From positions 19,318-83,317 of the forward strand of contig NZ_VUMY01000013.1 in NCBI RefSeq assembly GCF_009695935.1: a stretch of 64,000 nucleotides of DNA, given 5' to 3'. Below, one piece after another: positions 27,087 to 35,833 of the stretch (position 1 is the stretch's first letter; each line of letters begins with the position of its first letter). A program made the translations under genes and the position numbers. Below the pieces are notes generated by a model that searched no databases, was not told where the DNA came from, and saw nothing but the letters and a program-made list of their open reading frames with translations. This DNA comes from Mobiluncus porci. GTDB lineage: Bacteria; Actinomycetota; Actinomycetes; Actinomycetales; Actinomycetaceae.

Positions 27087-28718
27087 ATGTCAACTGTTGA
27101 ATCGACCCTGGAAACTGAAACCTCCCAGACAACCGAGGCTCCCGCCTCAGCTAGCGCCATTCACCGGCGTTGCGAGGAATCTTTCCATCATTTTGTGAAG
27201 GATATCTATGAGACGGTGAATCTCCCCGCGGATCGGCCTTTGCGCCACGTGAAGTCTCCGCTGACGAGTCTGGAGGCCACCGGAGTCCCGCAAGCTACCT
27301 TGGAGGATCTGGAGGACGCGGTCGCGCGGGCCAAGGCGGCGCAAAAACGCTGGGCGAAAACTCCCGCTTCTGTGCGTTCCCAGTGGCTGTTGCGGTTGCA
27401 CGATTTGTTGTGGAAAAACGCCGCCGAGATGATGGACATTATCCAGTGGGAGTCGGGCAAATCCCGCTACCACGCCTTTGATGAAATCCAGGACGTGGCT
27501 CTCAACAGCCGCTACTACGCCCGCACCTTGTCCCATGTTCTGCGAGACGAACGGCGCCGTGGTGCCTTCCCGGTTTTGACCCAGACGACCGTCATGTACG
27601 CCCCGAAGGGGCTCGTCGGAGTGATTGCGCCGTGGAACTATCCCCTCGCGATGGGGATTTCGGATGCGATTGCGGCAATTGCGGCCGGAAACGCAGTCGT
27701 GACGAAACCGGATTCCAACACGCCCTTGACGGTTATCGCGGCGAAAGCGCTGATGGTTCGAGCCGGTCTTGATCCCGACTTGTTTACTATCGTCCCGGGT
27801 CGCGGCTCGGTTATCGGGACTCCGCTTATCGCCAGTGTGAACTACATGATGTTCACCGGCTCCACCAAGACCGGTCGTTCCATTGCCGCCCAGGCCGGGG
27901 AGAACTTGATCGGGGTCAGCGCCGAACTCGGCGGGAAGAACCCGATGATTGTCTTGGCGGATGCGAATGTGGATGCGGCGGTGAAGGGGCTCATCCGCGG
28001 AGCCTTTTCCAATGGCGGACAGCTCTGTGTTTCTATCGAGCGGCTCTATGTCCACGACTCGATTTATGAAGAATTCAAACAGAAACTCGTGGCGACCGTG
28101 GAGGCTATGCGGATTGAGGCCTCGCTCGATTGGGACGTGGATATGGGCGTGATGGTTTCCGACGACCAGCTCCACACCGTGGAAACCCAGGTTAATGACG
28201 CTCTCGACAAGGGCGCCTTCCCGCTGGTGGGGGCACGTCGACTTCCGGAGGTGGCTCCGACCGCCTATGCGCCGACGATTCTTGAGGGCGTGAAGGAAGG
28301 CATGGAGGTGTTCAACCACGAAACCTTCGGGCCGGTTGTGTCCCTCTATCGGTTCCACACCGATGAACAAGCGATCGCTCTGGCCAATGACACGAACTAT
28401 GGCCTGAACTCCTCGATTTGGGGGAATCCTTCACACGCTTTCGCGGTGGCTCGCCAGATTGAGACCGGAACTGTGAACATCAACGAGGGCTTTACTGCCG
28501 CTTGGGGGTCGATGGATGCGCCCATGGGTGGCTGGAAGGAATCCGGCATCGGAAGACGCCACGGGATTGAGGGCATCCGGAAATATATGGAGGCCAAGAC
28601 TATCGCGGTGCAAAACCGCGCGGTGCCGATTGCCCCGATTCTCGGTCTTTCTAAGCAGCAATACGCGGGCGTTCTCACTTTCGCTTTGAAGGCGCTACGC
28701 TGGCTGCGTTTTAAGTAA
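27087..28718 (+). CDS. Succinate-semialdehyde dehydrogenase-like aldehyde dehydrogenase
   Basis: 543 residues of the ALDH superfamily, closest in build to actinobacterial GabD2-type succinic semialdehyde dehydrogenases. Seen: GVIAPWNYPLAMGISDAIAA, the catalytic Glu in SAELGGKNPMIVL (about residue 288), and the nucleophile Cys in FSNGGQLCVSIERL (about 322). An N-terminal extension of about 60 residues is acidic and low in complexity at first. The C terminus adds a basic aromatic tail (LRWLRFK) that could touch membrane. Substrate is inferred only. ATG behind AAAGGAGCTACGA, 24 nt after tyrS, so co-transcription is likely. Confidence 0.85.
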   Translation: MSTVESTLETETSQTTEAPASASAIHRRCEESFHHFVKDIYETVNLPADRPLRHVKSPLTSLEATGVPQATLEDLEDAVARAKAAQKRWAKTPASVRSQWLLRLHDLLWKNAAEMMDIIQWESGKSRYHAFDEIQDVALNSRYYARTLSHVLRDERRRGAFPVLTQTTVMYAPKGLVGVIAPWNYPLAMGISDAIAAIAAGNAVVTKPDSNTPLTVIAAKALMVRAGLDPDLFTIVPGRGSVIGTPLIASVNYMMFTGSTKTGRSIAAQAGENLIGVSAELGGKNPMIVLADANVDAAVKGLIRGAFSNGGQLCVSIERLYVHDSIYEEFKQKLVATVEAMRIEASLDWDVDMGVMVSDDQLHTVETQVNDALDKGAFPLVGARRLPEVAPTAYAPTILEGVKEGMEVFNHETFGPVVSLYRFHTDEQAIALANDTNYGLNSSIWGNPSHAFAVARQIETGTVNINEGFTAAWGSMDAPMGGWKESGIGRRHGIEGIRKYMEAKTIAVQNRAVPIAPILGLSKQQYAGVLTFALKALRWLRFK

Positions 28719-28721
28719 ACG

Positions 28722-29387
28722 CTAGAGTAAGCCGCTTTTGGCCGCCTTGTAGGCCAGTTGGACTCGGCGGGTTCCCATCTGGGAAAGAGCTTCCTTGATG
28801 TAGGTGGTGGCGCTGGCCTCGGTCACCCCAATTAGCCGCGCTATTTCGCGGTTGGTAAGCCCTTTTGCTAGACCAACCACCACCTTCTGGTGGCGCGGAG
28901 ACAGCTCGTGGTACTTGGCCATGAATTCCTCATCGACTTCCGGCGTGCCTTTGACATAGAAATCAGTGATGCGCTTGAGTGGTTCAGTGCCGAGAACCTG
29001 CTCGCCGCGCAAGGCTTTCTCGCAAGCCTCCCGGATTTCCCCAACCGTTGATTCCTTCGTCAAGAAGCCCCGAGCTCCCGAACTGAGCGCTTGTTGAAGA
29101 CTCTCGGGGCGTTCAAAAGCGGTTAACATCAACACGACACAGTTGGGATGAACCGCATTCAGCCGCTGCAGAGTTTCAATTCCATCAAGACCTGGCATCG
29201 TCACGTCCAGGAGCATGACATCGAAATCTGTGTTGTCGGCAATCTCTAGGGCCTCTTCCCCGCTTGTAGCCTTTGCTACCACCTCAAGCCTTGGATTGGC
29301 ATTCAGGGCTTTGACTGTGTTTTCGCGATAAATCTCATCGTCATCAACAAAAAGAACCCGAATCGTTCCCGAATTATTTTGAGTCAT
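28722..29387 (-). CDS. NarL/LuxR-family response regulator
   Basis: 221 residues: receiver domain (about 8-125) with acidic DDDE and phospho-acceptor Asp in DVMLLDVTMPGLDG (about 60), then a LuxR helix-turn-helix (about 160-215, LSPRHQKVVVGLAKGLTNREIARLIG). Start ATG 29387, behind AAGGAGGAAGACA, lies inside the end of the kinase gene (14-nt overlap), so the two are translated together. The likely target is the inverted repeat CCCAAWWTTGGG found before the divergent secreted-peptide operon and the peptidase gene; this is inferred from position. Confidence 0.92.
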   Translation of the reverse strand: MTQNNSGTIRVLFVDDDEIYRENTVKALNANPRLEVVAKATSGEEALEIADNTDFDVMLLDVTMPGLDGIETLQRLNAVHPNCVVLMLTAFERPESLQQALSSGARGFLTKESTVGEIREACEKALRGEQVLGTEPLKRITDFYVKGTPEVDEEFMAKYHELSPRHQKVVVGLAKGLTNREIARLIGVTEASATTYIKEALSQMGTRRVQLAYKAAKSGLL

Positions 29388-30552
29388 TGTCTTCCTCCTT
29401 CTTTGAAACAAGAGGTAACTCTATGCGGAGAAACCACATGTCTCCTTGGCTTTCCGCTTGAAGTTTTCCACCGTGGGCGAGCACCCGGCGGTCAATAATG
29501 GCCAGTCCCATGCCGCCGCTGTTTATTGGGTCACCGGCTCCCTCGGCAATCAAGTTGGCGGTTTCAAAAGACACCGTGCCATCGTCCAGACTCAAATCCA
29601 TGAAGGCAGCAGAGTTGGCCGGAGCATATTTAACCAAGTTCGTCACTGCCTCCCGGGCGCAATACTCAATCACCCGCGCGATGGTTTGACTAATCTCGGC
29701 GCTAATATCGTCAGAAATGCTGGTCCTCAGAGTGATGCCGCTTCCTCTTGCGATATCCTCACAAGCCTGAAGTGTTCCGGGCAGGTCAACCTTGATGCGC
29801 TTCTTGGCGTGTCTTCCCTCAAGGATCTGCATGGTGTCACGCAGTTCCCCCAAGGCAAAACGCGACTCGTCGATTATGGTTTTCAACGAGTGTATTTCCC
29901 TAGCTTGCCTGGTTTCATCAAGACCGTCCTCTACTACTTGGGCAATGGAGATAATGCGTGAAAGAGAAGCGGCAGTAGTGTCATGAAGCTGAGCGGAAAG
30001 ATTCTGGCGCAGTTTGAGACTCTGCTCCGCGCTTTGCTCCCGCTCGGAGACGATTTTCTCCACCAGTTGCATATTTCGATCTTGATACATCCGCAATGTG
30101 TAGCCAGCTGCCGCTGCCGCCACGTTGAGTAGGAGCAGCAGCATCATAGCGCCAGGAAGGAATCTGCCTCCCGGGACAGAAAATGCTACGGAGTTGAGAA
30201 CAAGAAAAAGCCAACCTGTCTTGAATCTGCGGTGCAGGAACTGCTCAAAAACCACAATCAGGATAAAGAACCCCACGAGTCCCAGAGTCCCCCAAGGGGC
30301 AAGCAGCAAGAAAGCGATGGTGAGTTCAACGACCCAAGAACCCCAACGGGGAAAGAACAAGTAGCATACTACCGCAACTAATGATGTGATTTCGTAGATT
30401 GCATCTAGGGCGCTTTGCTGGAGGAAGATAGTGTCAGTCGTTACTGCCACTACCGGCACAATCGTTAAAATTTTAAAACGTAAATCGCCAAAGTTTTCAA
30501 ACGGCGATTGAAATTTTTTGATACCACTGGTCGTTCTGGCTGGTTTAGACAC
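29374..30552 (-). CDS. Sensor histidine kinase, NarL-partner (HisKA_3) type
   Basis: 392 residues. About five membrane helices in the first 175 residues, with very short loops and no large sensor domain, as in kinases that sense membrane stress or peptides. DHp helix with the phospho-accepting His in LSAQLHDTTAASLSRI (about 210), then an HATPase domain with EAVTNLVKYAPA (N box) and GGMGLAIIDRRVLAHGG (G box). GTG start; TAGCAT stands 7 nt upstream, suggesting a leaderless transcript. Upstream of and overlapping its regulator. Confidence 0.9.
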   Translation of the reverse strand: MSKPARTTSGIKKFQSPFENFGDLRFKILTIVPVVAVTTDTIFLQQSALDAIYEITSLVAVVCYLFFPRWGSWVVELTIAFLLLAPWGTLGLVGFFILIVVFEQFLHRRFKTGWLFLVLNSVAFSVPGGRFLPGAMMLLLLLNVAAAAAGYTLRMYQDRNMQLVEKIVSEREQSAEQSLKLRQNLSAQLHDTTAASLSRIISIAQVVEDGLDETRQAREIHSLKTIIDESRFALGELRDTMQILEGRHAKKRIKVDLPGTLQACEDIARGSGITLRTSISDDISAEISQTIARVIEYCAREAVTNLVKYAPANSAAFMDLSLDDGTVSFETANLIAEGAGDPINSGGMGLAIIDRRVLAHGGKLQAESQGDMWFLRIELPLVSKKEEDNDSK

Positions 30553-30770
30553 GTTTTAAATGCTACCTGCCTTCGCAAAGCCAGGGGAAAAGTTTGCAGA
30601 CTGGCGAATTGACAACGGTGATGTCGAGAGAATCGGAAGGCGTAGCAATTACCGAGGTACTTAATAGCGTTAATGACACCATCACTGCTGAGAGTACGTG
30701 CATTTCAGTTTCTTCCACTGGTTACTCTTTATATTTGTGTGCTATCACTGTACAAGTGTCTTGTGACCCT

Positions 30771-30797
30771 CCCAAAATTGGGACTCCCAATTTTGGG
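30771..30797. promoter_or_regulatory. Double inverted-repeat operator before the secreted-peptide gene
   Basis: CCCAAAATTGGG (30771-30782) and CCCAATTTTGGG (30786-30797), separated by ACT. They are two copies of a 12-bp near-palindrome and together form a 12-bp stem. The same word recurs at 34854. This lies in the 313-nt divergent gap between the kinase gene and the peptide gene; I see no other gene in that gap. Confidence 0.7.
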
Positions 30798-30865
30798 ACC
30801 TTGGAACCTGTTTGAGGTGGCTGTAAGTTGAACTAAAAAACCGTTCCCTTGAAAGGAACACTCCC

Positions 30866-31060
30866 ATGAAAGCTATCAAATTCGCATCCGCTCTTGCCGT
30901 AGCAGCCACAATGTCCCTGGGCGGAATCACCGTGGCAAATGCAGACAATAACCCTGTTGGCGACCTGAATTCTGGAGGAGTCAACCAAGACATCATGGCG
31001 GTAGGTTGTTCCTTCACGGTGATTACCAACAATAGCTGGACATTTGCGGAGGGTGAATAA
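30866..31060 (+). CDS. Secreted small peptide precursor (bacteriocin-like candidate), 5' part
   Basis: 64 residues: Sec signal peptide (1 to about 26; basic start, hydrophobic FASALAVAATMSLGGITV, cut after ANA) and a short mature part with one Cys and NNSWTFAEG at the end. Preceded by GAAAGGAA. The stop at 31058 falls where an overlapping +1 frame (31044-31232) continues with Tyr/Gly/Ser-rich sequence typical of secreted peptides, so the full product may need a frameshift or the gene may be broken. Position before an ABC export set suggests a lactococcin 972-like bacteriocin; I could not confirm the family. Confidence 0.6.
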   Translation: MKAIKFASALAVAATMSLGGITVANADNNPVGDLNSGGVNQDIMAVGCSFTVITNNSWTFAEGE

Positions 31061-31232
31061 TTGCTCGGCTGGAAAACAACTTAGAGCAGTTAAACCTTAT
31101 TATCGTAACGATATTGATCCGCGTTTGTATTACATAAATGGAGCTTGGGTTGGATCTGCTGGCTCAATGAACTCCGCTACTAGACCTGGGCGTACACTGG
31201 ACGGTGGAAGCGGAATTCTGCAATACTCGTGA
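31044..31232 (+). CDS. Continuation of the secreted peptide in the +1 frame
   Basis: This frame has no start or ribosome site of its own; it overlaps the end of the signal-peptide frame. It reads NNCSAGKQLRAVKPYYRN, then YYINGAWVGSAGSMNSATRP and ends GGSGILQYS. Tyr-rich C termini with GxW and ATRPG-like segments recall lactococcin 972-type peptides. Read together with the upstream frame it would make a precursor of about 120 residues. It is either an authentic frameshift mutation, a programmed +1 shift, or an assembly error. Confidence 0.45.
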   Translation: MRRVNNCSAGKQLRAVKPYYRNDIDPRLYYINGAWVGSAGSMNSATRPGRTLDGGSGILQYS

Positions 31233-31256
31233 GAAGAACCGAACGTTAGGTAAGCC

Positions 31257-31931
31257 ATGAGAATTTACAGACACGCAGCCATGATGGTGGTGCTATGTTT
31301 TTCTGCCCTGCTTTTAGGCGGATGCGCGGACGCAAGCAACGAGGTAAATGGGGCGTATGCTACTGAAATTGCTGAAATATTGAAAAGCAACCAGTCGCCT
31401 TTCGTAGAAAAGGTTCTTAAAGACGGTATCATCAGCGATGGCGAAATCGATGAGGCAAAACAGATATTTATCACTTGCTTAAATGAAAACGGCGTGTCCG
31501 CTCAATTTGTGCTCAATGATTTCGGAGTAGAGACCTTGTCCACCACCGGAGAGATTACCCGCGCAGCGGAAGAAAGATGCGGGGCAGACGCACCAAAAAT
31601 CATTAGTCTCTATCAGAGAATGCATGACAACCCCAGGAACGAAGATTTAGACGATGTGCATGCGGCTTGCTTCGTGCGACATGGTTTGGCGCCTAAGGAT
31701 TTTACTGGCAAGGATCTCAAAGCTCTATACGCATCTCTTCCAACTTTCTCGGCGGGAGGCTCCTGTGACAGTAGCTCCCCGGACTATCATGAATGTTTGG
31801 AAGCAGAGAATAGGATAATGAATGAGGAAATTCACAACACTGAAATCCCGATTATAAAACTACCTGGAGGTAGGGAGTTAAACGGAAATGACCAGGAAGT
31901 GAATCGTTGTTTAGCCGACCCGCAGTGGTGA
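31257..31931 (+). CDS. Predicted lipoprotein, unknown function
   Basis: 224 residues with a type II signal peptide ending in the lipobox LLGGC (Cys about residue 22), so anchored to the outer face of the membrane. The mature part is acidic and helical with five or six further cysteines (TCLNENG, RCGADAP, ACFVRHG, SCDSSSP, RCLADPQW), which could form disulfides. It starts 24 nt after the peptide frame and is followed by the adaptor and ABC genes, so a role in peptide handling or self-immunity is possible. Family not recognised. Confidence 0.75.
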   Translation: MRIYRHAAMMVVLCFSALLLGGCADASNEVNGAYATEIAEILKSNQSPFVEKVLKDGIISDGEIDEAKQIFITCLNENGVSAQFVLNDFGVETLSTTGEITRAAEERCGADAPKIISLYQRMHDNPRNEDLDDVHAACFVRHGLAPKDFTGKDLKALYASLPTFSAGGSCDSSSPDYHECLEAENRIMNEEIHNTEIPIIKLPGGRELNGNDQEVNRCLADPQW

Positions 31932-31958
31932 GACGAGAGCCATTCGCGGCGAGGAAAC

Positions 31959-33089
31959 GTGGATATTTACAATAAGCAAGGAAAGCGGGACAGATTGAGC
32001 AAAACCGAAATGAAAACCCGGCAGCCTTGGCGACTAACTCTGGTGGTCGGGCTCATGTCTCTCGCCCTCGGTTTGTGTCTGGGATTCCTTATCAGCCCGC
32101 TCAAGACCCCGGGCGTAAGCGGTGAGGGCACCAACTCTAAAGAACTCGATACTCCCATTTTCGCTTTTCGATCCCCTCAGCGCTTGCCAGCAACTGCGAC
32201 GCTTTCCGCTGGTGGGGATTTGACAACAAATGTGGGCGGAACCATCACGAAATATGACTGTGCCGTTGGCTCGATTATTGCTTCAGGAACCAGTTTTCTT
32301 TCCCTTGATGAGGCTCCCTTACTGGTTCTGCACACAGAGGTGCCGCTGTGGCGCGACCTCGGTCCCGGCGCCCAGGGCGCTGATGTCAGGGCTTTGCAAA
32401 CCGAACTAAACCGGCTGGGACACGGCGGAACCGTCACCGGAACTTGGAATGCTGGGACAACTGCGGCAGTAAAAAAACTCTGGCTTGTGTTGGGAGTAAA
32501 ACAGCTCGACACTTTGCCGAGGATACAAGTTATTTGGCTTCCCGGATTGGAAGCCGGGGTCAGGGCTTGCCCCGCAAAACTCGGCTCCACTCTTGGACCT
32601 GGCGGATCCGTAGCGACAATAACGGATATCCTTTCCGCTTTGAAAGTAGAGATTCCTCGCGGGGCCCCGCGAGTCGTGGTGGCAGGAGAGGCTCGTGAGG
32701 ATATTCCTGAGGATGGCAATCTGACTGATAGCGCATTTCTGGCGGCTTATTCCGCCACTGCCAGTTATCGGGCTTGGTCGAGTAATCCCGAAGGACAGTC
32801 GTTAACCGTGGAAAGTGAGCTCAAAGAGCCAATAGAAGCAATCACGGTTCCGCCCTCCGCTCTTTACAACATTGTCGGGGACAGCGCCTGCCTAGAGTCG
32901 GGTGGTAAGGGATTCGCGGTCAGGATTCTGTCTTCGGAACTGGGGCAGACCACTGTGAGTGCGACAGATGCGGAGTCAGGAATAAAAGCGGGGGAAGATG
33001 CTTCTAAAAGTGGAAAGTCACTGCCGAAATCGGTCAATCCTAACCCGGGAAAGGACGCGCCATCATGCGCATCGAAGCCCGCAAGCTAA
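31959..33089 (+). CDS. Membrane-anchored adaptor with peptidoglycan-binding domain
   Basis: 376 residues. One N-terminal membrane helix (about 27-47, LTLVVGLMSLALGLCLGFLI), then an extracytoplasmic part with beta-rich HlyD-like segments and an inserted PG_binding_1 domain (about 132-165, GPGAQGADVRALQTELNRLG). This looks like the periplasmic-adaptor equivalent of MacA/HlyD adapted to a cell wall. The Ser/Lys-rich C terminus is probably disordered. GTG start after GAGGAAAC. Its end overlaps the ATPase gene by 25 nt. Confidence 0.75.
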   Translation: MDIYNKQGKRDRLSKTEMKTRQPWRLTLVVGLMSLALGLCLGFLISPLKTPGVSGEGTNSKELDTPIFAFRSPQRLPATATLSAGGDLTTNVGGTITKYDCAVGSIIASGTSFLSLDEAPLLVLHTEVPLWRDLGPGAQGADVRALQTELNRLGHGGTVTGTWNAGTTAAVKKLWLVLGVKQLDTLPRIQVIWLPGLEAGVRACPAKLGSTLGPGGSVATITDILSALKVEIPRGAPRVVVAGEAREDIPEDGNLTDSAFLAAYSATASYRAWSSNPEGQSLTVESELKEPIEAITVPPSALYNIVGDSACLESGGKGFAVRILSSELGQTTVSATDAESGIKAGEDASKSGKSLPKSVNPNPGKDAPSCASKPAS

Positions 33090-33670
33090 CCCACCGTTTC
33101 CCGGGGACTGCTAACCTTTTCGAGAATTTGAGCTTCAACTTGGAATCCGGGGAGATGGTGGCGCTGACAGGACCGTCGGGGTGCGGAAAATCCACGTTGC
33201 TGGGGATCCTAGCAGGTTGGGAAAAACCTATTTCCGGGGAAGTCGTGACGGAGGGAAGCGGCAAAATTTCTTGGGTTTTCCAAAACCCGTTGGGTTCCCC
33301 AAAACGCACGGTTCTTGACCACGTGGCGCTGCCGTTCTTGGCGCGAGGACTTACTCGGGCGGAGGCTAATCTCCGGGCGGGGGAACTGTTGGAACGTTTC
33401 GACCTTGAAAACCAGGCATCGCAGCCCTATGCAACCCTGTCTGGTGGTCAGGCGACAAGACTCATGTTAGCGCGCGCCTTTGCGACGCAACCGGGACTAC
33501 TGCTGGTTGATGAGCCGACTGCCCAACTCGACACCCACACTGCCGCCTCTGTGAACCAGGTTCTAGGAGCACTAGCTTCGAAAAACATCATTGTCGTCGT
33601 GGCTACGCATGACGGGGACACGGCCGCTGCTTGTGGGCGGCAAATCAACTTGAAAGAGTATGCCCCATGA
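33065..33670 (+). CDS. ABC transporter ATP-binding protein
   Basis: 201 residues, LolD/MacB-type ATPase: Walker A GPSGCGKST (about 37-45), Q loop VFQNP, signature LSGGQ (about 127), Walker B LLLVDEPT, and switch His in VATHD. Pairs with the permease, whose start codon overlaps this stop (ATGA). Together with the adaptor this makes a tripartite export or mechanotransmission machine rather than an importer. Confidence 0.92.
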   Translation: MRIEARKLTHRFPGTANLFENLSFNLESGEMVALTGPSGCGKSTLLGILAGWEKPISGEVVTEGSGKISWVFQNPLGSPKRTVLDHVALPFLARGLTRAEANLRAGELLERFDLENQASQPYATLSGGQATRLMLARAFATQPGLLLVDEPTAQLDTHTAASVNQVLGALASKNIIVVVATHDGDTAAACGRQINLKEYAP

Positions 33671-34761
33671 TTCGCGGACGAGAGATTTGGCGGGAGGCCT
33701 GGAGAGATTATAAAACCGGAGCCGGGGCAGTTTTGCTTGTGGCAGTGGTGTTTCTCGTCACAGTAGGTTTGGCAGCAACTTCCGTGAGTTCTTTTGGGTC
33801 GTGGGTTTCTCGCGAGGGGATTCATTTTCGCGAAGCAGGAGCTTCCACCTATGTCTTGCGCGCGGATGGACAGGTTGACCCTTCCCGATGCGACTCTCTG
33901 TCAGGAGTGGGGACGATTCAAGCAGCCGGTGCCATGCGGGTTGTCTCAGATACGTTTTTCGCAGCCATGCCTTCCCGAGCGGTTAGTACTCTTGAGGCCA
34001 CTCCCGGACTGTGGAATGTCCTCGCAGCTAGCGCTCCAGGCGCGCGTTCAAACAACACCGCAGGGATGTGGATAACAGACACGCTGGCTGAAACCCTCGG
34101 GGTCGCGCCGGGGGAGATTCTTGACCTCAAGGATGGAAGAAAAGTGGCTCTGGCTGGTGTATTTAGCTGTCCAGATGATGGTCGGAACAGAGATTTGGGA
34201 TATGCGGTTGTCGCTCCTGTGCCAGCTCGAGGTGATTTTGGGCAGTGTCTAATCGAAGTCTGGCCAAGCGAACCTACTGATGCCAGCTTGGTTTTAGAGG
34301 GATTGAAGCCGGGGCTGGGGTCTTCAACTGGGATGGAGATTCCAGCGCCGATGCAGCTCAACTCGAGCTTGGGGAAAACATTTACCGCCGGGAACGCCTG
34401 GAGTGGGGTGGTTCGGGTTGGGATATTAGGAGCAGCCCTGACAGGTTTCACAGTAGGGTTTGCGTGGATTTTTGCGCGACGTTTGGTGTTGTCCTCGAAT
34501 CTTCACAGCGGGGTGGATCGTCTTTCGCTGCAACTCATAGTCTTAGCGGAAGCAAGCTTCGTAGTTTTATTCGCTGTCGTGATTTGGGCGCCAATTGGTT
34601 GGTTCGCTGGGTTTTTTGGAGGTGCTCCGGACGGCTGGGTGAGTTTCTTTGCTGGCCTTCGGGTGTTGTTGTCAGGAACAGCAGGACTAATCGTAGGGGT
34701 GGTCGTCGGTTTCGGGATGGTGCGGGAATCCCGGTTGTTTAGGTACTTCAAGAACCGCTGA
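33667..34761 (+). CDS. FtsX-like ABC transporter permease
   Basis: 364 residues with the FtsX/MacB layout: one membrane helix at about 20-42 (AGAVLLVAVVFLVTVGLA), a large extracytoplasmic domain with two or three cysteines, then three helices in the last 110 residues. ATG at 33667 overlaps the ATPase stop by 4 nt. MacB-type permeases move substrates already outside the membrane or signal to wall enzymes, which fits the secreted peptide upstream. Confidence 0.85.
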   Translation: MIRGREIWREAWRDYKTGAGAVLLVAVVFLVTVGLAATSVSSFGSWVSREGIHFREAGASTYVLRADGQVDPSRCDSLSGVGTIQAAGAMRVVSDTFFAAMPSRAVSTLEATPGLWNVLAASAPGARSNNTAGMWITDTLAETLGVAPGEILDLKDGRKVALAGVFSCPDDGRNRDLGYAVVAPVPARGDFGQCLIEVWPSEPTDASLVLEGLKPGLGSSTGMEIPAPMQLNSSLGKTFTAGNAWSGVVRVGILGAALTGFTVGFAWIFARRLVLSSNLHSGVDRLSLQLIVLAEASFVVLFAVVIWAPIGWFAGFFGGAPDGWVSFFAGLRVLLSGTAGLIVGVVVGFGMVRESRLFRYFKNR

Positions 34762-34853
34762 TTCCTGGCGCTTCGGCTGCCACCACAGAGCGTGAGACGC
34801 TGGATCCCGTAAAGCTCATCTGTGGCGAGTGCGGCGTGAACTCCAGTGGCCCT

Positions 34854-34865
34854 CCCAATTTTGGG
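34854..34865. promoter_or_regulatory. Operator word before the peptidase gene
   Basis: CCCAATTTTGGG, identical to the word at 30786 and with the same flanks (CCT before, ACT-like after). It lies about 70 nt before the peptidase start, so both transcription units probably answer to one regulator. Confidence 0.65.
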
Positions 34866-34934
34866 ACTGTTGCGACTGAAGCAGCCTTACGTATCATCAC
34901 AGAGAGAACTCAAACAACAAACAAAGGAGTAATC

Positions 34935-35810
34935 ATGAGTGTCCTAGTTAAATCTAAAGTCTTCCTCGTTACCGCTGTTTTGATAGCAGGTGGTGGGACG
35001 GTTGCCTTCGCAGATAACACCGGTGATTCTCCCGAGATTGGTTCAGCTTTCACCGATGCTACTGGTGCCATTCCAAAAGAAGCAAGTGCTCTGGAAGACT
35101 ACAGCAAAAATTCCAAAATGACTGCATCTGAGGCGGCTTCTTTTCTTGACAAGTTACAGCTTGCGGTTGATGGTGGGGCGTTAAATCTGGAAGAGGCTCG
35201 CTCCGAGGCGTCTAAAGAAGGACTTGAACTACGAGGTACTTCATTGCGGGCCAATCCGGATTTTCCCTACAGCCGTGTGCTATCTAATACACCGTATGTT
35301 AGCCAGGGACAGAACGGGATTTATTGCGGCCCGGCAAGTGGAACTATGATTGCGCGTCAGTGGGGCAAAAACATTTCAATGGCAACCATGGCAAGCTATA
35401 TGCAGACCGATCATTATCGTATGACCGATTGGAACCAAGGACAATTCGTGAGTGGATTGAACAGAGCTCTGAAGTACAGTTTTTATGCACAGCATAATTC
35501 GCCGAGTGTTGCGGGGATGAATGCGGCATTTCAAGCGACTGTGGGTCACTATGGTCGTCCGATTGCGGCTGATATGGTTGAATTCCGGGGTAGCCACTTG
35601 ACCTATAACAATCACGCTGAGCCTGCTAACGCAGCTCGGGGTCACTGGATCGTTGGATATGGGTACTCAAGCAACGGAACGGTTGGTATCTGGTACGATC
35701 CAGGTGCTGCTTACTTGAATAACCACGGATCAATCGGGGTTCGGACATCCTTCACGGCTTCCAATTCGTTTATGCAGCAGTTTGCGACAGCAAACGGGAT
35801 AGTGTATTAG
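34935..35810 (+). CDS. Secreted C39-like cysteine peptidase
   Basis: 291 residues. Signal peptide 1 to about 26 (cut after AFA), an acidic propeptide-like stretch to about residue 110, then a papain-like C39-type domain: PYVSQGQNGIYCGPAS with the nucleophile Cys (about 127), and the His in GHWIVGYGYS (about 240) followed by IWYDPG with the Asp. The fold occurs in bacteriocin-leader peptidases and in extracellular proteases; here it is secreted, not fused to a transporter. I start at ATG 34935 behind AAAGGAG; the longer frame from 34836 runs through the operator. Confidence 0.8.
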   Translation: MSVLVKSKVFLVTAVLIAGGGTVAFADNTGDSPEIGSAFTDATGAIPKEASALEDYSKNSKMTASEAASFLDKLQLAVDGGALNLEEARSEASKEGLELRGTSLRANPDFPYSRVLSNTPYVSQGQNGIYCGPASGTMIARQWGKNISMATMASYMQTDHYRMTDWNQGQFVSGLNRALKYSFYAQHNSPSVAGMNAAFQATVGHYGRPIAADMVEFRGSHLTYNNHAEPANAARGHWIVGYGYSSNGTVGIWYDPGAAYLNNHGSIGVRTSFTASNSFMQQFATANGIVY

Positions 35811-35833
35811 GACTAGTCGGAGGGGTTTTCATC

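Noticed and set aside
30594..30815. Plus-strand frame in the divergent promoter region before the secreted peptide
   Set aside because: Covers the operator repeats, lacks a ribosome site, and is rich in Thr/Ser/Val without a family pattern.
34836..34934. Upstream extension of the C39-like peptidase frame
   Set aside because: It contains the operator word and would bury the signal peptide; ATG at 34935 has AAAGGAG.
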